From contig CATKHK010000156.1 in the NCBI GenBank assembly GCA_949751835.1, positions 1-45,104 of the forward strand: a DNA stretch of 45,104 nt, given 5' to 3'. This document shows, piece after piece, positions 24,033 through 35,345 of this stretch. A model generated the notes under the pieces. It had not been told where the DNA came from. It saw only the letters and a list, made by a program, of their open reading frames with translations, and ran no database searches. Within the stretch, counting starts at the first letter, position 1. The number at the start of each line of letters is the position of its first letter. The DNA is from Blepharisma japonicum. Taxonomy: Eukaryota > Ciliophora > Heterotrichea > Heterotrichida > Blepharismidae. The translations under genes were made by a program, and so were the position numbers.

Positions 24033-27000
24033 TTATTTTTCTTCAAAATATTTTCCAATTTTTTGGTTTGTTTCTCCTACAGCTTTCATTAAAATGTCCA
24101 GTTTTTCATTAACTATACCAATCGTATCATCATTTTTTCTTTGATTGGCATTTATTATTTTTTTTAATTTTTCAATCTTCTTCTGGAAAATATCAGACTT
24201 CTCTTCTGATATTTCTTCATTGCAGATCTGAAAATAATGCACATCTTGGATTTTCCTTCTCCAAAGAAGTATGCTTTCTAATTCTATTATCATTCCTGTG
24301 AGCTCTTTAAATTCTGCTATGTCTCTTTCTTCTTCAACTCTTCTAAAAGTATTCCCTATAATCGAAATGAGTAAGTTTAGCATAATAATAGGATTAATCA
24401 TAGTGGCTAAGAAAAAACAGACCCATTGAGCCAAATTCATCCCATCTGTTTCAAAGTCTCCAATATCAATTCTATAAGAAAGCGTCAAATAATTTGAAAA
24501 TGGGGTATCTTTTTTATCAAGCACTAGAAAAATAAATGCAAATGCCACTGTTGAATACAAAAGCAAAATCACAAAAGATTTCATATCTTTAGCCACCTCT
24601 GCAAGCAAATTCACCATATATCTTGTATCTTCAAATAGTCTAAACAGAGTAATTCCTCTTAGCCAGGAAACAATTACTAATAAGAATAAAATATTATATT
24701 CGATTGTAGGTTCAATTCTACTTCATATGAGCCCTGCGTATGCTCATGTTATAAGAGCTTGAGCAGCGTCTATAATATTTCACTTATCTCTTATATATTG
24801 TAAAGGAGACACACAAAATTGATATATTTCATAAACAGTCAGAATAGTGCTTAGTAATAAAACCAAGCTAAAAATATTATTATCACGTGGATAAGTTATT
24901 GCATAGTTTGATAATGCTAATAGATACAGCAAATAAACTAAACCTTGCAACTGCATCATCCATTTTAGATAAGACCATTTATATTCCAAAATTTCTTGCA
25001 CACATTCTGTCGTAAAAATTTTATCGTTTTTTGAATCGTTTAAGCTCCGTAAAAAATGCAAGCTTGCCTGGCTGCCTGCAGCTAGACCTAGAGGTATTAT
25101 AGTGTGTCTGAAATTAATAGGCTTTCCTTCATCTTTCTTTTGATCACCTGGCAGAAATTCTGAATCATCAATTACTAATTGTTTTGAATATTGAATAATT
25201 GGCAAGATTTGATTTTCATCACAAAATTTCTGTCCTCTTTCATATTTCCGGAAAATTGCATTATATAGTTTAGGAAGTAAAGGATGTCCAGATAAATTTA
25301 GCTTTGAAATAATATCAGTATCTAAATATGCCAATGAAAAAGGATTGTTTTTCGCGATTTTATCAAGCGATCTTATGATAAAGCTGATGCAGTGTGTATA
25401 ACGCTTTGACAAGGCTAAAGATAAAGGATTTTCATTAAAAGATGTAGAAATTAATGGGATTCCATTCTGCAGTGCAGCATTTAAATGCAAAGGATAATTA
25501 AAACATGAATAAAGATGCAAAGAATTCAATTTGTAAGGATTATAAACTCAATGATCTAACTCAGGAGCATAGCTTTTGCATTTGCAGTTAATGATACTAT
25601 TTATATAATTAAAAATTGCATATCTGCTAGACCCAGTTGGTATATCAATTCCTGTAATATTCATAGGATTAGAAATCAAAAAAATTTTGTTTTCTGTATT
25701 ATTTGTTTCTTCAGTGCTTTTGCTACAATAAGCGAAATATTTGTTGTCTTTTGACACCAGGAATTTGCTAACCCTCAATCCTAGTTCTTTGGAAAAAATT
25801 TCAGTGTAGCTATCCAGATCCCAAAAAGTTACCCTCCCTTTATCAGTAGCAGATAGAAGAGTTTTATTATCTGACAAAACTGTAAGCTGGACAATTTCTC
25901 CAGCCCACATTTTTATGGTATAAATCCTGACTTTTAGCTGCCAATCTCATATTTTTATAGTCCCTGCACTGCTTCCTGTGAATAATAATTTTTCATGATT
26001 AGCTTTCTTGATTTTGGTAATTTTCTGCTTATGGGCCTTAAATTCTTGGGCGAGGTCAGGCTTTTCTTTACTATTGTCCCAGTATTCTATAAACCCATTA
26101 GCTGAGCCTGCTACAATTTCATGAGATTTCATAAAAAATTCAATTGAACGTATATGGCCATGGTTTCCTTTTAAGTCTTTTAAAACAGTCATTGTGCTCA
26201 CATTCCACAAAAATATATGTGAAGAACTCCCTGCAGAAGCGAGTATTTTTTTATTAGGAGATAATCGCAAATAAGTAATCGTATCAGCTTTACCTCCAAT
26301 AACTTTTACTGATGTTGTTTCTTTAGTGATTAAATTTAACTTTTTTAAGCAGTTTTGCAGATAAAGCACTATTACATCTTCAGAGACTACAATATAACGA
26401 AAATTATACCAAAGGTCGTCAGGAAATTTTTCTAGCTCAACTAAAGTATCTGAAAAAAGGTTTCATTTTCAAAAGGCTTGATTTGCATATATAATCATGC
26501 TATTCCCTGAAATATTATAGCAAAACGTCCTTGCGGTTTGAGAATGGATTTTTGGAAATTCCGGGTATTTCAGCTCAGAAAACCTCCCTTCTTGTCCACA
26601 GGTAAAAATTAATTTGTCATCATTACTAAGAGCCATAAACCATACTCTCTTCTTATGAACTTTAATTTCATCTAATTTAATATCAGAATCTAAGCTCCAG
26701 AATGATATATAACCTTTATGAGCTATAACAAGTGAAAGCTCATCTTTAGTCATACAAATCGGGCCTATGTTAATTCCTTCAGGTAAGCTTAAATTGATTT
26801 CTTTTTCAATAGCCAAAGTGTTTCTGTTAAATATAAGAGCAGATTTTAGACATTTCATTATAATTTTTGAGCCTTGAGGAGAAAAATTAATAGAAACACA
26901 ATTTTGATCGCTCTTTATCTCATATTTTAGTATTCCCCTCCAAGAAAATAAAGATAATTTCCCTTCTTTTTTAAATACGACTAATTCTCCATTTGAAGCT

Positions 27001-27557
27001 ACATCAAAAGCACAAAATTCACCTTTGATAAAATCCTTGATAACTCTAAGATCTCTCGTTTTAATTTTAATGATTTTATCCTCTAAATGAGCATAAATTT
27101 TCGATTTATCTTGATTTATTTTTAAGCTCAAAATTTCACTGTTAAAGCTGATTTTATCATTTTCCTCACAAGAAAGTGAAGGAATTTTTACTAAATAGAT
27201 AGAATTGTTGCTAGAAAAAATTGCAAAATCTTCTTTGGGAAAAGTAATAGCATGGTTTAAGGAATATGCAATTTTTCTTTCAATAAAAGTTTTATTAGTG
27301 ATATCAAAATAAAGAGCATAGCCACGAGAAGTGCCTGCTATATAGTGTGTTCCATTGGATAGCTGAGCCATTGTTTGAATTCGATGATGGCAACTGCTAT
27401 AAGAAGGAAAGGTCTTCTTCAACGTTTGTTGCAGTTCATTTACTACATCTTTCATTTTCCCAGCTCCAAGCTCATTGTTTTCTAGGGAAAAGTTTTTGAT
27501 GTTGAATTCTATTGTTTGAGATATCATTGGGATCAGAAGCTGTTGGTTTTCGATCAT
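24033..27557 (-). CDS. WD40-repeat TRP-like ion channel, copy B (1174 aa)
   Basis: A single frame runs from ATG 27557 to TAA 24033 with at least seven TGA-Trp codons. Residues 1 to ~600 form WD40-type repeats (probably a beta-propeller or two), about 677-770 are ankyrin-like, and hydrophobic segments lie near 866-885, 895-915, 930-985, 993-1011 and 1046-1070. The last has the TRP-channel S6 look (IIMLNLLISIIGNTF), followed by an EEE/coiled-coil tail (ELTGMIIELESILLWRRK). It is likely a plasma-membrane or ciliary cation channel with a cytosolic propeller; selectivity cannot be read. It is highly similar to copy A along its whole length, with a 7-residue insertion near the C-terminus. Confidence 0.88.
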
Positions 27558-28648
27558 TTTTAATATTAAATTATAAACTTCTTAATAAAATCCTATTCTT
27601 TTGTATTGCATTAACGAAAACGAAATTATTATGATATGCTGGCAAAAATCATAAAACTACCATCCATTGCAAAAGATAGCTATATAGATTAAGATTTTAA
27701 TTTATTAAATTGTCATTAAAATAAAATTTAATGCAAAGTGCTATTTAAAACATATAAATATATAATCAAAGAAATTGTTCGCATTTTTTAATTCCGTTAT
27801 GAATAGGCTTATTTCAGAGAGATATATAATAGTTAAGCATTTTTTTATTATTAAAATTAGATTAGCTTATCACTATCAAAAATATTATTTATTCATTAAT
27901 AAATTTGTGAAACGATAATAAAATTAACCGCTAATAAAGAAAAACTTTCCATTTAAAATTTATAAAAATTAAGAAATATAGTCTTTTCCCTTATAACAGG
28001 CTATATTAGTAAGGCTTAGCACTTCCAAATAATTAAAATCCAATTATAGTCAAGTCACTATTCTCAAGCTTTCTCAGCCACTTTCTTCATCATAACCTTC
28101 CTCTTTTTCTTCTCTCCTTCTAACTTCATTCATATATTTTTCTTAGTACTTTCAATCTTTTGAGGTTAAGTAAATTAAATATTTTTATGATTTCCTTGAT
28201 TGCCGACATCTGGTGTTAATATATTTTTCTATTTCTTTAGATTATTCATTAGAAATTACTCTTAATAAAACTTCTAATAAATTTATTAAATCTTAGCTAG
28301 CTTCGTTCTCAAGAATTATTTCAAATTTTGGAAAAAATTTCACGCTTCTTGTATTTTTCTATTGCTGATTGGTTTCCAGTTAAATAGAACAATTATTGTG
28401 ATTTTATTCTTTTATATCACTTCATATTTTATTTTGATATATAAATTCTTAGAAATTCTAAATAGCCTGATTATCAGAATGTTATTATATATCATATTTT
28501 TGGGTCTTATCTTTAAAAATTCTTTTTTAAATCTGTCTATGCTTGCATGAAAGTGTAGAAACAATTGGCATTAGCGACTAAAATAAGCTTATTCCTCATA
28601 ATTTACTTAAGCAAATACATATAGACACCATCTCATAATAAATAATCA
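27558..28648. other. Divergent intergenic region, no gene seen
   Basis: About 1.1 kb between the 5' ends of channel copy B and the plus-strand pepsin-like/RING gene, so it should hold both promoters. There is a pyrimidine-rich stretch on the plus strand near 28070-28150. A short hydrophobic open frame around 28362-28550 has no ATG and is not supported. Confidence 0.5.
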
Positions 28649-30580
28649 ATGTTTTTATCATTTATGATCTTAGCTTTAACAGAAGCCTTAATTCGCATCC
28701 CTCTGCACTATGAATTGAAACCCTCAACAAACGTTTTTAATGGAACTCATCCCTTTTCATTCAGAAGACTCTCTTCTTCATCATCAATAACAACAACAAA
28801 TTATGAAAACGTACCCTTTATTTAGTTTCAATATTACATTCAGTTTGGAGTTGGAACCCCTCTACAAAATTTTACAGGATTATTATCCCTAAGATCTCCT
28901 TGGATTTTTATTGACCAAAAAAACTGTTCTCAATGCAGAAAATTTGCTTACAAATTTGACTCCAAACTCTCGTCAACCTTTCAAAACGGAAATAAACATT
29001 TAACTATAGAGTCTATTGGCCTCATAGAAGGATATACAGGAAAAGACACAGTCAATATAGGAGGAAACGTAGCTAAATCTCAAGGAATACTTTTAATAGA
29101 CAAGGAGAATGACATGGACAATCTTAAATCAGATGGTCTATTTGGTTTAGGTTTCAGCACTTCTACGGATGGAACCCCCTCTATTTTGAGTATTTTATAT
29201 GCCCAGAATGACATTAGCCATATGACATTTTCACTTTACTTAAATGATTACAACAACCCATCTGATTTACCTGACTATGGCCAGTCAATGCTTATTATTG
29301 ATGGCCATGATCTAAATAAATATTCAGCAGAAAGCACTTTTACATATATTAAAGCGACAAATTCAAGTGGATTTTGGCAAATAGACTTCGATAGTGCTTC
29401 TTTTGACGGAGCTAATTATACAAGCGGGAATAAAGCAATAATTAGCTCTGGAACAAGCTATATATTAGGTCCAAAAAATCCCATTAGTGATATTTTGAAG
29501 CGTTTGCGCGATCATTATAGCTGTGAAGATGATGATAAAGGGAATCTCTATTGCAATTGTGATGATGTGTACCCTGATTTTATAGTTCAAATGAGCGGAG
29601 TAAAATTTACTGTTAAGCCAGCAGGATACTTACTACAAAGAGGCTACTACTGCGTCCCAACATTTGATTATTCAACCATTGCCAATACATGAGCGTTGGG
29701 CGATGCTTTTCTTAGGAGGTTTTATTCATTTTTTGACATGGAAAATATGAAAATTGGCTTTGCTACTGTTGGAAATCGATCTCAAATAAGCTATAATAAT
29801 TCTATTAGTTCAAACGGTTCTGGCGGTGGGTCTTCTGGAACAAATCCAGGTTCATCAGGAAATGGCTCTGGCACCACCAATTCCACAACAGGCTCAGGAT
29901 CAAATAGCTCAGGCACTAATTCAACAGGTTCAGGGTCTTCATCGGGTAACAGCAGTAACAATTCTGACAGTTCAGATAACGATTGGAAGCTAATACTTGC
30001 CATAACACTTTCTGGATTAGCAGTTTTTATGGTTTGGATATTTTCTTTAGTTGTTCTCTTTATTAAAATGAGAGAAAGCCGCAATGCAGTCATAGAAACG
30101 CAGAGGCAAGAACAATTACGAAGACTTGAAGAAGATCGGAGATTAAGAGATGCACAGAGGCCTGATAATGTAAATTATCCTAAGCACCTTTCTGATGAAA
30201 GTTCTGTATGTAAAGAAGTAGTGGGTTATCCAGATCTCGATCCTCTAAAGCAATGTTGAACTTGTGGAAGCATTTTTCCTGTGAAAAACTTAATAGAATT
30301 TTCATGTAAGCATTCATTTTGTGAACAAGATTTAAGACAGCATTTAGAGAATAACATCAAAGAAAATTCTATGGAAAGAGTTATGAGATGCCCCATTGAT
30401 AATTGTCAGGGAGAAATCGGCTTGATGGCAATTCAGATTCTTGTATCTCCAAATTTATGGGTAAAGTTTAATAATTATGCCATAAGCAATTTAGGACTTA
30501 AAAATTGTCCTAATTGTCACAATTATTTTGATCAGTCTCAGTTTAGAGGTGGAAAATGTTTAAATTGCCAAATGCAGTAA
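28649..30580 (+). CDS. Inactive pepsin-like ectodomain, TM helix and RING/IBR-like tail (638 aa, one intron)
   Basis: ATG 28649 to TAA 30578-30580, with a 15-nt intron at 28811-28825 removed and two TGA-Trp codons (W343, W532). A signal peptide (MFLSFMILALTEA) leads into an aspartyl-protease fold: YYIQFGVGTPLQNF, two close Cys (CSQC), DGLFGLGFS, and WALGDAFLRRFYSFFD near residue 343. Both catalytic motifs are lost: DTGS is replaced by S75-L-R-S78, and the second by S261-SGTS. A Gly/Ser/Asn-rich stalk (~382-439) and one TM helix (~443-467) follow. The cytosolic part ends in a Cys/His domain from C531 (CWTCG, CKHSFC, CPIDNC, CPNC, CLNC) like an RBR-type RING/IBR. It may be a receptor-like membrane ubiquitin ligase. 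Confidence 0.87.
28811..28825 (+). other. 15-nt spliceosomal intron
   Basis: GTACCCTTTATTTAG has GT and AG ends and contains an in-frame TAG. Its removal joins NYEN to FQYYIQFGVGTP, exactly the first strand of the aspartyl-protease fold. The length matches the 15-16 nt introns known from heterotrich ciliates. It is the only intron I find in the window. Confidence 0.88.
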
Positions 30581-31640
30581 AAAATAACAATAATTTTTAG
30601 TGTTTTATAATAATTGCAAGATCTATTTGAGCAAAATATTTTATTGCTTTGAGACTCTTCAGGCCTATATTTTCTTTCATTTGTATATAATAATTATTTT
30701 TCTAGATTTTTCATTAATGGTAAGTTTTGTAAGCTTCATATACTCCAAGTTGGAGCATAAATATAATAAAATAAAATAATAAGGAAATGCAATATAGTGG
30801 CACAATTCTTAATTAAAACTAATGAATACCACGCTTTCAACTAGTAAAAGAAAGTTGTATTATTTTATTTTAATCATTTGTCATAACTATTTAAATTATA
30901 ATCCTAGCCTCCTTTTGGCAAGACTATACATGCAGTTCTCTAAAGTTCTTATCCACTTGGGACATATAGTAAATATTTATCTTACAAGCAATCTTTTGTT
31001 ATATAAAACCAGATAATCAAAAATTTCGATTATACATTCTGATTCTAATGTGGCTTCTCTATAGTGAAAATATTTTATTTTAAAATCAGATCCTAGCTGT
31101 GCTGGGACAGTGCATGATGAGAAGTTAAATATTCTATTCACAACAGTCACTATTTTATTATTCCATTTATTGTAACTGAATAAATTGGTTGAAGCACTCC
31201 TGTAATTGCAGAATCTTTGTTTAGTGGCTAAAATTTCTTGGTCTAATATTCATCGGTATTCCAAATAAATCACATACTATGCAATTTTCTATATAAATTT
31301 ATATAATTTTCTGGATGCTATGCAAGTCTGACATATTTATGATATATTAAACTCTTAAAGAAATGGCATCAAAAATTTCTCTTATCCCGATTAAACTCCC
31401 AAATTAAATTTTTTAATTGATCTTTGGCTATATTCTTTTCATAAAAATTAATATACATTTTAAATCAAATTAAAATATAGATATTTCAAGAAGAGCTCTA
31501 TTATAGATAAATCCATATTCAAATCATGTATTAATAATATAATTTCAATGCTTATTTAATTTAAAATAATATCTATTTTATCAAATTAAACAATTTAATT
31601 TGCTTATTTATATTAATCATTTACTGCATTTATATCTCGT
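30581..31640. other. Intergenic with a short zinc-finger/TPR relic
   Basis: About 1 kb between convergent genes. Apart from the relic at 30695-30775 I see nothing. The short open frame near 30822-31016 has no homology and is not called. Confidence 0.5.
30695..30775 (-). pseudogene. Fragment of the 5' end of a zinc-finger/TPR gene
   Basis: The plus-strand word TTTTTCTAGATTTTTC at ~30698 and the segment GTAAGCTTCATATACTCCAA... ending in GGAGCATAAAT match the start region of copy 2 (around 19175-19335), with about 100 bp deleted between the two parts. It is too short to code for anything. Confidence 0.65.
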
Positions 31641-33766
31641 TTATCTTGATGCAACCCCATTAGTCAGTTGCTGTTTCTGTAATTCTACAACTTCAGATAA
31701 AAGTTCGTAAATCATCTCTATGTCATCATCTTCATTGTGAGCATTTACCAGTTGACATATATTTTTGAAATATTCAGGGTGCTTTACATTTTTTTCTTTG
31801 CAAAGTTTTACATATTCTAATAAATAATGCTTATGCATTTTCCAATTTGCTTTCCTCCCATTTAGATGTGCTAGAAAGTTATAAGAATCTAAAATTCCGT
31901 TTACATTGTAATCAATATTTGAAAATGCATTCAATGCTTTTTTATAATAATATTCAGATTCCTCCAGTCTTCCCATATTGGAATAATTCAATCCAATAGA
32001 TAAATATAAATCTCCTCTCAGTGTAATATCAGCTTTCAAATTATTTTCTAATATATCCTCAGCCTTTTTTAAATAAATATCTGCTTTTGTGAAGTCTTCC
32101 TTATCGCAATGTATTCTTCCAATTAAGTTAAATATTCTCATTTTAGATTTGTTATCAGCATAAGTTATATTCGCTTCCAAATATTCTATAATTTCATCCA
32201 CTTTTTCATAGTTTCCTTGAATATCATAAGTTTCTAAAAGATATTTATAAATTATAAATTTATGATGCTTGCTTTTATCTGCCGAGCACATTTTTAAGGA
32301 TTTTAGGCAAATAGATTCGCATAAGCTATAATTTCTTTGAAAATAACACAAGTTATAAATGTCAAAAATAATTGTATAGTTTATAAATTTTTGCTTAAAA
32401 CATGAATCAAGATATTGAAGACATCTTTCAGTGTGAGGTGTTGATTTCTCAAAGTTTCCAAGATCTATATATATCAATGCAATATAGTAATTAATCCGGA
32501 AATAATTTATATCTTGCACATTTTTATACTCACTGTTGGAAATAATCATAAAAAGCCTTTCTAAGATTTCCAAAGATCTTATTTTATCACCTTTTTTGTA
32601 GTAAATTATTCCAATATAAAAATCTACCTCTCAAAGGTGACTTCAATAAAATTCTTTTGACTTCTGCAAAGATTCTTTACATAGATTAAAATATTTAAGA
32701 GCCTCATCCAGTCAAGATCATTCAAAATATATATATCCCAAATTTAAATTTATAAAAATAACGTATGTGCTATCTTTGAACTCCCAAGTATCTATAATTT
32801 GTTTAGCTTTATATAGTTGCTTTGCAGCTTCTCTGTAATTTTTATTTTTGGAGAATATCATACCTAAATGATAATAAATGATAACCAATAGGCGATAGTC
32901 ATTAACTTTTGCTTTTTTCATTACTTGCATCGCTTCTTGTAAGTAATTTATTGCAGATTTGTATTTATCGTTTAAATAGTAAAGCTCTCCTAATAAGTAG
33001 CTATTTTTTGACATATCGTGCATAATTGAAAGTAATTATTTATATTTTTGTACTCATGCTTTAAATACTTTAAGCACTTTTTAGAATATTCTCATTTTCC
33101 CAGTTTACAAAAAATAATATCAAAACTTTTGTAAAAAAATTCGATAAATCGATTAAATTTGTTAATTTTTAAGATTTCGTCAGCTCAATCTCACAGATTC
33201 ATGTTAATATATAAATCTCTATAAATCAGATGAGCTGTGAAATATTGTATGACTTCTATTTCATCTCTTCAATCGTTTAAATACCCTTTTAAAATTACTC
33301 AATATTCTTTATAGTTATACCTTTTAAAAATATATGCAATTTTTTGATGCCTTATCTTAATTCACTATTTAAGAATCAGTATTTTTATAACAATGCTGTT
33401 TTTTATGATATATTTAAAAATTCATGGGCGCTTTTGTAATTGCAAGTTTCTAAGATAAGACACCAAATTATCACACAATAAGCTGCATGATCTATAATCA
33501 CCAAGTTTTATAGGTGAATTTATGCCATTTTCGGCAGCATTTATAGCATTCTGCTTGTAGAGATTCAATGCATCTGCCTTTATTGACTCAAAAAAATCAA
33601 TTAATATTGTTCTCGACTTTTCATTTATTGGCAAAATGATTCTCAGTTTTTCATGGGAATTATCTCCATGAACGTTATCTCAATCATCTATGCAAAACTT
33701 TTTATTACAGGAGTTGCATTGATAGTAACTATCAACCACCCCACATTTTGCACATAAATCATCCAT
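31641..33766 (-). pseudogene. Zinc-finger/TPR protein, copy 3, degraded
   Basis: It starts at ATG 33766 with the same finger as copies 1 and 2 (CAKCGVVDSYYQCNSCNKKFC). A TAG interrupts the frame near 33363, a long internal part of the paralogs is missing, and the phase changes near 33020. From ~33023 an open frame with TGA-Trp runs to TAA at 31641 and holds good TPR repeats (YYHLGMIFSKNKNYREAA, DLYLSIGLNYSNMGRLEESE). The 3' part (33023-31641) could still be expressed as a finger-less TPR protein of ~460 aa. The whole is best seen as a decaying paralog. Confidence 0.75.
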
Positions 33767-33846
33767 TATTATAATAAACGATCTGCCTTTTTATAAATTC
33801 AAATTGTTTAAAAAATTTGAGACATATATAATTTTTGATTTTTCCA

Positions 33847-34020
33847 TCCTCATTAACTCAAAAAAATTTATTAATATTTTTCTTCTTTTTCATTTCTCGT
33901 TAAAACAGTTTTCAGCTTTCTTGGGAATTTGCTATATTTATCCACGTTTTATTTTATTGTAGGAGATAAACTTATAGTCAGCATCAACGACTTCGTATTT
34001 TGTGCACAAATTATGATTAA
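33847..34020 (-). pseudogene. Relic of a zinc-finger/TPR N-terminus
   Basis: The minus strand reads NLCTKYEVVDADYK, parallel to DLCAKCGVVDSYYQ of copy 3, then after frameshifts NEK-(W)-KRRKILINFFEL, parallel to the INEKSRTILIDFFES region. Zinc ligands are lost. It lies directly upstream of copy 3, so it is a tandem remnant. Confidence 0.7.
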
Positions 34021-34369
34021 TTATTTTTATAGAAATCTTCAAATTTTTAGATCTTAAATAGAAGAATTTTATTATCTAGATATAGACTAATGATCATTTC
34101 TTCTCTGCTATAAATAAGTTTCCTTGCTTATATTATCTTATTATAGGTTATTTGAATAGCACGCTAAATAATTTCTAATAAATTTCAATAAGATGTATAA
34201 AAGGATTTAAGAGGGATTCTTCAGTCTTCATATTTAGGAAAGATGATTTCTAATGAAATTAAGTCTACAATTTTGTCTAATTTATAAGAGCATAGTAGTA
34301 AAAGCTGTAAAGATGAAGTAACTTCATTATTAATTTAAATATAATTTCATATATAACTTCATGGTATAA
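34021..34369. other. Intergenic, no gene seen
   Basis: AT-rich DNA between the zinc-finger relic and the start of the VIT-VWA tandem array. Nothing recognisable. Confidence 0.4.
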
Positions 34370-34721
34370 TCTGATAATGATAAAAGTTTGCTTCTCTGCT
34401 GTTAAAGGCCAATTATTGATCTTAAGTTCTTTAAAATCCTCAAGTTTCAGTTGCGATTTAATAAACTTTCTAATATTAATATCAATTCAGTCTCAACTGA
34501 GAAGAAAAATATCAATATTTAACTATGCGTAAGAAAATTCCAATTTGCAAATTTAACCGAGGTCTTTAACTTTATCTAAAAGATTAATGCTGCGGACATT
34601 TATGCATTTTATTTTATTAAGACTTGCAAGAACTATGAGCTATTATTGAATTTTACAATTAAAACTGTCAAATGTAAAGATATTACGAAATTAAAATAAT
34701 ACAAGATCAAATAAAGTATTA
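34370..34721. repeat. Spacer repeat of the VIT-VWA array, oldest copy
   Basis: Diverged match to 34950-35345 and 37880-38216: the same order of short words, such as the AAAAGTTTGCTTCTCTGCTG and ATTAAAACTG regions and the ATCCCAAATCAAC end. It precedes the VIT-VWA relic just as the other spacers precede the intact 3' ends. Confidence 0.55.
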
Positions 34722-34945
34722 TTAAACTATATCCCAAATCAACTAAACAAACTTCTTGAAATCCGCTTTTCTTCAGCCATTTCTTTGACTTAACTGATAT
34801 AAAGGATCATATATTTTCATACTCTTTAAATTTTTCCTTGAAAATCGTAAGGATCAATGTTATTATAGACCCAGAATTTTCATTTTTAATATTTTTCTTT
34901 GATTTGATAATACTCTGAAAAGATTTTTACCTGAGAACGGTATAT
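34722..34945 (-). pseudogene. Relic of the 3' end of a VIT-VWA gene
   Basis: The plus-strand sequence from ATCCCAAATCAACTAAAC to about 34945 matches the last ~200 bp of the genes at 35346-37658 and 38217-40526 (C-terminal segments [12 protein letters not shown] and [15 protein letters not shown]), with several substitutions and indels. The rest of the gene is gone, replaced by the next spacer copy. Confidence 0.75.
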
Positions 34946-35345
34946 ATAAAATTCTTTAAATTTTTTGCTTATGAAAAAAGTTTGTTACTAAGCTGCTAAA
35001 AGATTGCTTATTAACTTAACTTCTTAAACTCTGGGCTAAGATGCATTTTAGACACTTTTATAGAAAAATTAATTATGGATCAACCAGAATTTACAAGGTA
35101 ATAATAACATAAGTTTAATCACGCCCTAGGCGTCTTAATAAATTTACAAGATAATAATCAAAATTTTACTATATCTTAGAAAATTTTCAGCTGCATAAAA
35201 GCTTAAGGCTTTTTAATTTTATGAGAAAAATGATGTTTTATACATTATGATTAATTAAAACTGACATGAACAATAATTTATTGAGGGTAAAGCGTTGAAA
35301 TTAGAGATTAATTTAAAAAAATGCAAGATCATATAAAAGTATTAT
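34946..35345. repeat. Spacer repeat of the VIT-VWA array, middle copy
   Basis: Similar to 37880-38216, including TTAATTATGGATCAACCAGA and the AATAATTTATT end. It contains an extra 53 bp (35101-35153) absent from the other copy. Confidence 0.75.
35101..35153. mobile_element. 53-bp insertion in the spacer, TA at both ends
   Basis: Compared with the spacer at ~38010-38035, this copy has 53 extra bp bounded by TA (35099-35100 and 35152-35153) and also by a 10-bp direct repeat AATTTACAAG. It holds the hairpin ACGCC-CTA-GGCGT. It may be an IES-like insertion or a slippage duplication. Confidence 0.4.

Noticed and set aside
28362-28550. Hydrophobic open frame upstream of the pepsin-like gene
   Set aside because: No ATG, AT-rich Ile/Leu/Phe text expected by chance, no paralog in the window.
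29791-30093. Long antisense frame over the Gly/Ser/Asn-rich stalk
   Set aside because: It is the mirror of a low-complexity codon run in the sense gene; no start context and no homology.
30822-31016. Short plus-strand open frame in the intergenic region
   Set aside because: No domain, low-complexity AT-rich composition, no paralog.
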